A stretch of 64,000 bases of DNA from Salinilacustrithrix flava (GTDB lineage: Bacteria; Actinomycetota; Acidimicrobiia; Acidimicrobiales; Salinilacustritrichaceae), in NCBI GenBank assembly GCA_024128875.1, contig JAMYFF010000006.1, forward strand, positions 62,001 through 126,000, read 5' to 3'. The notes beneath the pieces are model-generated. The model had not been told where the DNA came from. It did no database searches and saw only the letters and a list, made by a program, of their open reading frames with translations. How positions within the stretch are numbered: the first letter of the stretch is position 1; every line of letters starts with the position of its first letter. Of the stretch, positions 59,405 through 64,000 are shown in pieces. The translations under genes and the position numbers were made by a program.

Positions 59405-59411
59405 GCGCGTC

Positions 59412-59437
59412 GGTGCCCGGGCCGGGGCCCGGGCACC
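59412..59437 (+). terminator. Hairpin terminator after the DUF389 gene
   Basis: GGTGCCCGGG pairs with CCCGGGCACC, six-base loop, followed by TGCATTCCGT. It lies between convergent DUF389 and glnII. Confidence 0.65.
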
Positions 59438-59461
59438 TGCATTCCGTCTGATGTCAGCCGA

Positions 59462-60463
59462 TCAGCTGGCGGCGTCCTCGCAGACGACCTCGGTGATCAG
59501 CTTGGCCACGATGTAGGGGTCCATGTTGGCGTTGGGCCGACGATCCTCGATGTAGCCCTTCTTGTCGACCTCGACCTGCCACGGGATGCGCACCGAGGCG
59601 CCGCGGTTGGACACGCCGTAGGAGTACTCGGTCCACGGGGCGGTCTCGTGCATGCCGGTGAGGCGGCGCTCGACGCCGGGGCCGTACTGGCTGATGTGCT
59701 CGGTGTGGTGCTTGCCGAGCACCTCGGCCGCCGCGATGCATGCGTCGTAGTCGTTGCGCATGAGCTCGGTGGAGAAGTTCGTGTGGCAACCGGCGCCGTT
59801 CCAGTCGCCCGGCATGGGCTTCGGGTCGATGGTGGCGGCCACGTTGAAGTCCTCGGCGATGCGGTAGAGCAGCCAGCGGGCGATCCACATGTGGTCGCCG
59901 ACCTCGACGACGCCGGCGGGGCCGATCTGGAACTCCCACTGGCCCATCATCACCTCGGCGTTGATGCCGGAGATCTTCAGGCCGGCCTCGATGCAGGCGT
60001 CGAGGTGGGCCTCGACGATGTCACGGCCGTAGACCTCGTCGGCGCCGACGCCGCAGTAGTACGGGCCCTGGGGGCCGGGGAAGCCGCCGCGGGGCCAGCC
60101 GAGCGGGTGGCCGTCCTCGAGGAACGTGTACTCCTGCTCCATGCCGAACCACATGTCCTGGTCGGCGTACTTCTCGGCGACCTCGGCGGTGGCCCGACGG
60201 GTGTTGGAGACGTGGGGCTTCATGTCGATGTCGAGCACCTCGTTCAGCACGAGGATGCTGTCGCCGCCACGGATCGGGTCGGGGCAGACGAAGACCGGAT
60301 TGAGCACGCAGTCCGAGGAGTGACCCTCGGCCTGGTTGGTCGACGAACCGTCGAAGCCCCACACCGGCGGCTCCTGGCCCTCGGCGAGGATCTTGGTCTT
60401 GGAGCGGAGCAGGGGCGTCGGCTTGGTGCCGTCGATCCAGATGTATTCGGCCTTGATGCTCAC
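59462..60463 (-). CDS. glnII: Glutamine synthetase type II
   Basis: The product, about 333 residues from the GTG at 60463 (VSIKAEYIWIDG), is a eukaryotic-type GSII: PVWGFDGSSTNQAEGHSSD, FGMEQEYTFLEDGHPLGWP, GINAEVMMGQWEFQIGP, GAGCHTNFSTELMRN and NRGASVRIPW. The ATG at 60514 (350 residues) adds 17 N-terminal residues without homology and would put the start almost on the GlnR-like site. It makes glutamine from glutamate, ammonia and ATP. Divergent from glnA. Confidence 0.95.
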   Translation of the reverse strand: MSIKAEYIWIDGTKPTPLLRSKTKILAEGQEPPVWGFDGSSTNQAEGHSSDCVLNPVFVCPDPIRGGDSILVLNEVLDIDMKPHVSNTRRATAEVAEKYADQDMWFGMEQEYTFLEDGHPLGWPRGGFPGPQGPYYCGVGADEVYGRDIVEAHLDACIEAGLKISGINAEVMMGQWEFQIGPAGVVEVGDHMWIARWLLYRIAEDFNVAATIDPKPMPGDWNGAGCHTNFSTELMRNDYDACIAAAEVLGKHHTEHISQYGPGVERRLTGMHETAPWTEYSYGVSNRGASVRIPWQVEVDKKGYIEDRRPNANMDPYIVAKLITEVVCEDAAS

Positions 60464-60539
60464 GGGTGTGGTTGCCTTCCGGGAGGAGTCGGGGGTGCGG
60501 GGTTGCTTCGCCATTCAACGCGCGACGCGTGTTCCGGGC

Positions 60540-60566
60540 TTTTCTCGAGTGTGAACGCTTTGTGAA
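60540..60566. promoter_or_regulatory. GlnR-box-like phased repeats in the glnII-glnA divergent promoter
   Basis: TTTTC (60540-60544), n6, GTGAA (60551-60555), n6, GTGAA (60562-60566): three half-sites with exact 11-bp spacing. On the minus strand this reads TTCAC-n6-TTCAC-n6-GAAAA, close to the GlnR consensus, and also contains the GTTCAC direct repeat (11-bp period) that PhoP boxes have. Confidence 0.65.
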
Positions 60567-60628
60567 CCGGGCGCCAGGGGCGGGTCCGCCCGTATCAGCC
60601 GGCCGGTCGGCTGCGTACCATCCGGGCC

Positions 60629-62002
60629 ATGGAGCGGCAACGTGAGTACGTCCTGCGGACCGTCGAGGAGCGAGGGGTCCGGCTGATCCGGCTCTGGTTC
60701 ACCGACGTGCTCGGCCAGCTGAAGTCCTTCGCCATCTCGCCGGCGGAGCTCGATGCCGCCTTCACCGAGGGCATGCACTTCGACGGATCGGCGATCGACG
60801 GGTTCAGTCGGGTGCAGGAGTCCGACGTCCTCGCCCTCCCGGATCCCAAGACCTTCGAGATCCTGCCGTGGGGCCCGTCGCCGGAGGACAAGAACTCCAC
60901 GGCCGCGATGTTCTGCGACATCTCGAACCTCGACGGCACCCCCTTCGCCGGGGACCCCCGCCACGTCCTCAAGCGCAACCTGGCCGCGGCCAGCGAGAAG
61001 GGCTTCACGTTCTTCGTGGCCCCGGAGATGGAGTTCTTCTACTTCGAGTCGGAGGGCGTCGGGCAGGGTCGGGCGCCCGTGCCGCTGGACGACGGGTCCT
61101 ACTTCGACCTGACCACGACCGACGTGGCCAACGACCTGCGCCGCAAGACTATCCACATGCTCGAGGCCCTCGGCATCCCGGTCGAGTACTCGTTCCACGA
61201 GGACAGCCCGAGCCAGCACGAGATCGACCTGCGCTACACCGATGCGCTGTCCATGGCCGACAACGTCATGGCCTGCCGGCTCATCGTGCGCGAGATCGCC
61301 ATGCAAGCCGGCGTCCACGCCACCTTCATGCCCAAGCCGCTCGAGGGCGTGCAGGGCTCGGGCATGCACACCCACATCTCGCTGTTCGAAGGCGACACCA
61401 ACGCCTTCCACGACCCCGACGACCCCTACCAGCTGTCCGCCATCGGCAAGGCGTTCATGGCCGGTGTCCTGCGCCACGCCCGGGAGCTCACGGCCGTGAC
61501 CAACCAGCTGGTCAACAGCTACAAGCGCCTCCTCCACGGGTCGGGCGTCGGCAGCCAGACGCAGTTCGAGGCGCCGGTCCACGTGTCCTGGGGCCGCAAC
61601 AACCGCTCGGCCCTGGTGCGCGTCCCGGTCACCAAGCCTGGCAAGAGCACCTCGACCCGCCTCGAGTACCGGGCACCGGACCCGGCCTGCAACCCCTACC
61701 TCGCCTTCTCGGTGCTGCTCGCCGCCGGGCTGAAGGGCATCGAGGAGGGCTACGAGCTCCCGCAGGAGGCAGAGGCCAACGTGTGGACGATGACCGATGC
61801 CCAGCGGGCTGCGGAGGGGATCGTGCCGCTGCCCACGTCCCTCGCCGAGGCGATCGACGAGATGGAGCGGTCCGACCTGGTGCGGGAGGCGCTCGGCGAG
61901 CACATCTTCGAGTGGTTCCTGCGCAACAAGCGGGCCGAGTGGGACCTGTACCGAGCCCAGGTCACGCCCTTCGAGCTCACCCGCTACCTGGGCAGCTGGT
62001 AG
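60629..62002 (+). CDS. glnA: Glutamine synthetase type I (GSI-alpha-like)
   Basis: The 457-residue product has MERQREYVLRTVEERGVRLIRLWFTDVLGQLKSF, GMHFDGSAIDGF, CDISNLDGTPFAGDPR, APEMEFFYF, PSQHEIDLRYTDALSMADNVM, GVQGSGMHTHISLF, NPYLAFSVLLAAG and the C-terminal WDLYRAQVTPFELTRYLGSW. The adenylylation loop NLYDLP of GSI-beta is not present, so it should be a GSI-alpha, feedback-inhibited type. ATG at 60629. glnR follows after 8 bp. Confidence 0.96.
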   Translation: MERQREYVLRTVEERGVRLIRLWFTDVLGQLKSFAISPAELDAAFTEGMHFDGSAIDGFSRVQESDVLALPDPKTFEILPWGPSPEDKNSTAAMFCDISNLDGTPFAGDPRHVLKRNLAAASEKGFTFFVAPEMEFFYFESEGVGQGRAPVPLDDGSYFDLTTTDVANDLRRKTIHMLEALGIPVEYSFHEDSPSQHEIDLRYTDALSMADNVMACRLIVREIAMQAGVHATFMPKPLEGVQGSGMHTHISLFEGDTNAFHDPDDPYQLSAIGKAFMAGVLRHARELTAVTNQLVNSYKRLLHGSGVGSQTQFEAPVHVSWGRNNRSALVRVPVTKPGKSTSTRLEYRAPDPACNPYLAFSVLLAAGLKGIEEGYELPQEAEANVWTMTDAQRAAEGIVPLPTSLAEAIDEMERSDLVREALGEHIFEWFLRNKRAEWDLYRAQVTPFELTRYLGSW

Positions 62003-62010
62003 CCCCGGTC

Positions 62011-62691
62011 ATGGAACCGCTGCTCGTCTACCCCGACCCGCCCCCGCCGGTGCTGTCCCAAGGACTCGACCTGGCGGGCTACCCGTGGGTCGCGGTCGGT
62101 GCCGACGCGGACATCGAGCGCCTGGAACCCGCCGACGGCTGGCCCGGCGCGGTGATCCTCGCCGTCACCAACCCCGAGGGCGCGTTCGCCATGTGCCGGG
62201 CTCTGCGCAAGGGCGACATCCCGTTGGAGCCGGTGCTGCTCATCGCCTCGGCCGAGCAGCTGCCCGAGCTGGACATGCGCGAGGACCTCTTCGACGACTT
62301 CTGCGTGCTGCCGTTCCAGCCCGCCGAGCTCGACGCCCGCCTGCGCGCGCTGTTCCACAAGACCGGCCGCGGCGCCCGCCCCGAGCTGGTGGAGCACGGC
62401 GAGCTCGCGCTCAACCTGGAGACCTACCAGGCCGCCATCTCGGGAAAGCCGCTCGACCTCACCTACATGGAGTACGAGCTGCTCAAGTTCCTCGCCTCCC
62501 ACCCGGGCAAGGTGTTCACCCGCGAGATCCTGCTGTCCCGGGTGTGGGGCTACGAGTACTACGGCGGCGCCCGCACCGTCGACGTCCACGTGCGTCGCCT
62601 GCGGGCCAAGCTCGGCGAGGAGCACGCCGGCTTGATCCAGACGGTCCGCTCGGTGGGCTACCGCTTCGGCCAGTCCCGCTGGATGGGCTAG
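62011..62691 (+). CDS. glnR: GlnR-like orphan response regulator, nitrogen regulation
   Basis: The 226-residue OmpR-family protein has a degenerate receiver (MEPLLVYPDPPPPVLSQGLDL; no conserved DD pair, no phospho-Asp where expected) and a winged-helix DNA-binding domain: LDLTYMEYELLKFLASHPGKVFTREILLSRVWGYEYYGGARTVDVHVRRLRAKLGEEHAGLIQTVRSVGYRF, near-identical in layout to actinobacterial GlnR. It sits 8 bp after glnA and next to glnII, whose promoter has GlnR-box-like repeats. Confidence 0.92.
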   Translation: MEPLLVYPDPPPPVLSQGLDLAGYPWVAVGADADIERLEPADGWPGAVILAVTNPEGAFAMCRALRKGDIPLEPVLLIASAEQLPELDMREDLFDDFCVLPFQPAELDARLRALFHKTGRGARPELVEHGELALNLETYQAAISGKPLDLTYMEYELLKFLASHPGKVFTREILLSRVWGYEYYGGARTVDVHVRRLRAKLGEEHAGLIQTVRSVGYRFGQSRWMG

Positions 62692-62767
62692 CGCAAGGGG
62701 TTCACAGCCGTTCGTGGCCTCGGTATCCTCCCGGCGAGAGACCGTTGGGTCTCCGGGGGTGGACCGA

Positions 62768-64000
62768 ATGGACGGAGCCGCAGCTGTCATCGGGCGATTG
62801 CTCGAGTGGTACCTGGGGCCGGCCCCGCCGGTCGCGCTTCGCTGCTGGGACGGCAGCCGCTGGGGTGACCCCGGTGCCGGGCTCCAGGTCGACGTCCGCT
62901 CGCCCGACTCGGTGCGCCGTCTCCTCTGGGATCCGGGGGAGCTGGGCCTGGCCCGGGCCCACGTCGCCGGGGAGCTCGACTTCGACGGCTCGGTCTTCGA
63001 CCTGCTCGGGCTCCGGGACCGCCTGGTCGACCGCGACGCCGACGCCGGGCTCGACCTCACCTGGCGCGAGCGCGCCGTCCTCGTCCGCGACGCCAAGCGC
63101 CTCGGGGTGCTCGGCCGCCGGCCGGAGCCCCCGCCCGAGGAGGCCCGCATGCGGGGCCGGCGCCACTCGAAGGGCCGGGACCGCGCTGCGATCTCCCACC
63201 ACTACGACGTGGGCAACGACTTCTACCGGCTGGTGCTGGGTCCGTCGATGACGTACTCGTGCGCGCTGTTCCCCACGCCGTCGACCACCCTCGAGGACGC
63301 GCAGGCGCTCAAGTACGAGCACATCTGCCGCAAGCTCGGGCTCGAGCCGGGCCAGCGCCTGCTCGACGTCGGCTGCGGGTGGGGCGGCATGGTCCTCCAC
63401 GCAGCCGAGCACCACGGCGTGCGAGCGACCGGCATCACGATCTCGGAGCAGCAGGCGGTGCTGGCCCAGGAGCGGGTGCGGGCCGCCGGCCTCGAGGACC
63501 GCGTCGAGATCCGCCTGCAGGACTACCGCGACGTCGCCGACGGCCCCTACGACGCGATCTCCAGCATCGGCATGTTCGAGCACGTCGGCATGGCGCAGGT
63601 GCGGGCCTACTTCGAGCGGCTCCTCCAGCTGCTCCGACCCGGCGGGCGCCTCCTCAACCACGCCATCTCCCGCACCTCCGGCGAGGGGCCGCTGGACCCG
63701 GGGTCGTTCCCCGGCCGCTATGTGTTCCCCGACGGCCAGCTGCACGAGGTGGGGCGCACGGTGTCGGCGATGCAGGACCTCGGCCTCGAGTGCCGGGACG
63801 TGGAGTCGCTGCGCGAGCACTACGCCCGCACGCTGCGGTGCTGGGTCGCCAACCTCGAAGCCGACTGGGACCGGGCCGTCACGTTCGCCGGTGCGCCCCG
63901 GGCCCGGGTGTGGCGGCTCTACATGGCTGGTTCCGCCGTGGCCTTCGAGGCCCACCGGCTCAACGTCCACCAGACGCTCGCGGTGCGGACCGCAGCCAAC
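62768..64000 (+). CDS. Cyclopropane-fatty-acyl-phospholipid synthase family (3' end beyond window)
   Basis: 411 residues are visible with the frame open at the window end. N-terminal domain, then the SAM-binding core ISHHYDVGNDFYRLVLGPSMTYSCALF, LDVGCGWGGMVLHAAEHHGV, GITISEQQAVLAQERV, SIGMFEHVG and RPGGRLLNHAI, as in CFA synthases that methylenate or methylate unsaturated membrane lipids. ATG at 62768. Cut by the window, so its C-terminus is not assessed. Confidence 0.92.
   Translation, partial: MDGAAAVIGRLLEWYLGPAPPVALRCWDGSRWGDPGAGLQVDVRSPDSVRRLLWDPGELGLARAHVAGELDFDGSVFDLLGLRDRLVDRDADAGLDLTWRERAVLVRDAKRLGVLGRRPEPPPEEARMRGRRHSKGRDRAAISHHYDVGNDFYRLVLGPSMTYSCALFPTPSTTLEDAQALKYEHICRKLGLEPGQRLLDVGCGWGGMVLHAAEHHGVRATGITISEQQAVLAQERVRAAGLEDRVEIRLQDYRDVADGPYDAISSIGMFEHVGMAQVRAYFERLLQLLRPGGRLLNHAISRTSGEGPLDPGSFPGRYVFPDGQLHEVGRTVSAMQDLGLECRDVESLREHYARTLRCWVANLEADWDRAVTFAGAPRARVWRLYMAGSAVAFEAHRLNVHQTLAVRTAAN

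Noticed and set aside
1..64000. CRISPR arrays, insertion sequences, prophage or rRNA
   Set aside because: No regularly spaced direct repeats, transposase, integrase, phage structural genes or rRNA sequence were seen. The only tandem repeat is the two-copy 80-bp unit at 40397.

Overview
The window is a GC-rich (about 70 percent or more by eye) chromosomal segment with tightly packed genes, many ATGA, GTGA or TGATG start-stop overlaps and frequent GTG starts. The gene content points to an actinobacterium: a GlnR-type orphan response regulator, WYL regulator, class E sortase, Tad pilus genes, DinB/MDMPI-type protein, and both type I and type II glutamine synthetases. I infer the class Acidimicrobiia (Iamia- or Ilumatobacter-like) from overall flavour only. 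There is no rRNA, CRISPR array, complete insertion sequence or prophage.

Layout. 1-3.7 kb: an AzlCD amino-acid exporter, a PNPOx-like flavoprotein and small membrane proteins (minus), endonuclease IV and a small secreted protein (plus). 3.7-8.7 kb: a somewhat less GC-rich stress block with a PRC-barrel protein, STAS protein plus CPA2 antiporter, two USP-like proteins and an exported protein. 8.7-11.7 kb: an ABC exporter and an ion-channel-like membrane protein. 11.9-16.0 kb: tRNA-Ser(CGA), tadA, tRNA-Ser(GGA), SRP RNA, dnaX, ybaB/ebfC, recR, the classic conserved neighbourhood. 16.2-18.6 kb: STAS antagonist, RsbW-like kinase and NhaA. 18.6-28.4 kb: an MrfA-like helicase, then a surface locus read leftward (CpaE-like ATPase, TadA, TadB, TadC, Flp-like pilin, TadE, LPTTG protein, class E sortase, secreted beta-rich protein). 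28.5-31.5 kb: HAD phosphatase, a micro-ORF, a selenocysteine tRNA, a group 2 sigma factor, an ABM-domain protein and a rhodanese lipoprotein. 31.5-36.9 kb: a ferritin-like operon, Amt transporter, WYL regulator and divergent DinB-like gene. 36.9-41.4 kb: queuosine precursor genes queC, queE, queD, queF with unrelated genes between them. 41.4-52.7 kb: HAD hydrolase, two MFS transporters, esterase, serine hydrolase, CBS protein, a DUF4214/VanY-like surface protein, EngB and a large SARP-like regulator. 52.7-58.0 kb: diguanylate cyclase, CinA-C amidase, AhpC/AhpF behind an OxyR-like operator, and bacterioferritin with its ferredoxin. 58.1-64 kb: DUF389 protein, divergent glnII and glnA, a GlnR orthologue, and a truncated cyclopropane-fatty-acid synthase.

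How it fits together. The most coherent circuit is nitrogen: glnA and glnR are likely co-transcribed, glnII is divergent, and the shared promoter region carries 11-bp-phased half-sites resembling GlnR boxes that recur upstream of amt 25 kb away. A second is peroxide/iron: an OxyR-type operator in front of ahpC-ahpF, with bfr and bfd next door. A third is cell-surface assembly: Tad pilus, an LPXTG substrate and a sortase. Two separate loci couple an STAS protein to a cation/proton antiporter. The selC gene shows that the organism probably makes selenoproteins, though none is encoded here. Several structured intergenic repeats are unexplained.
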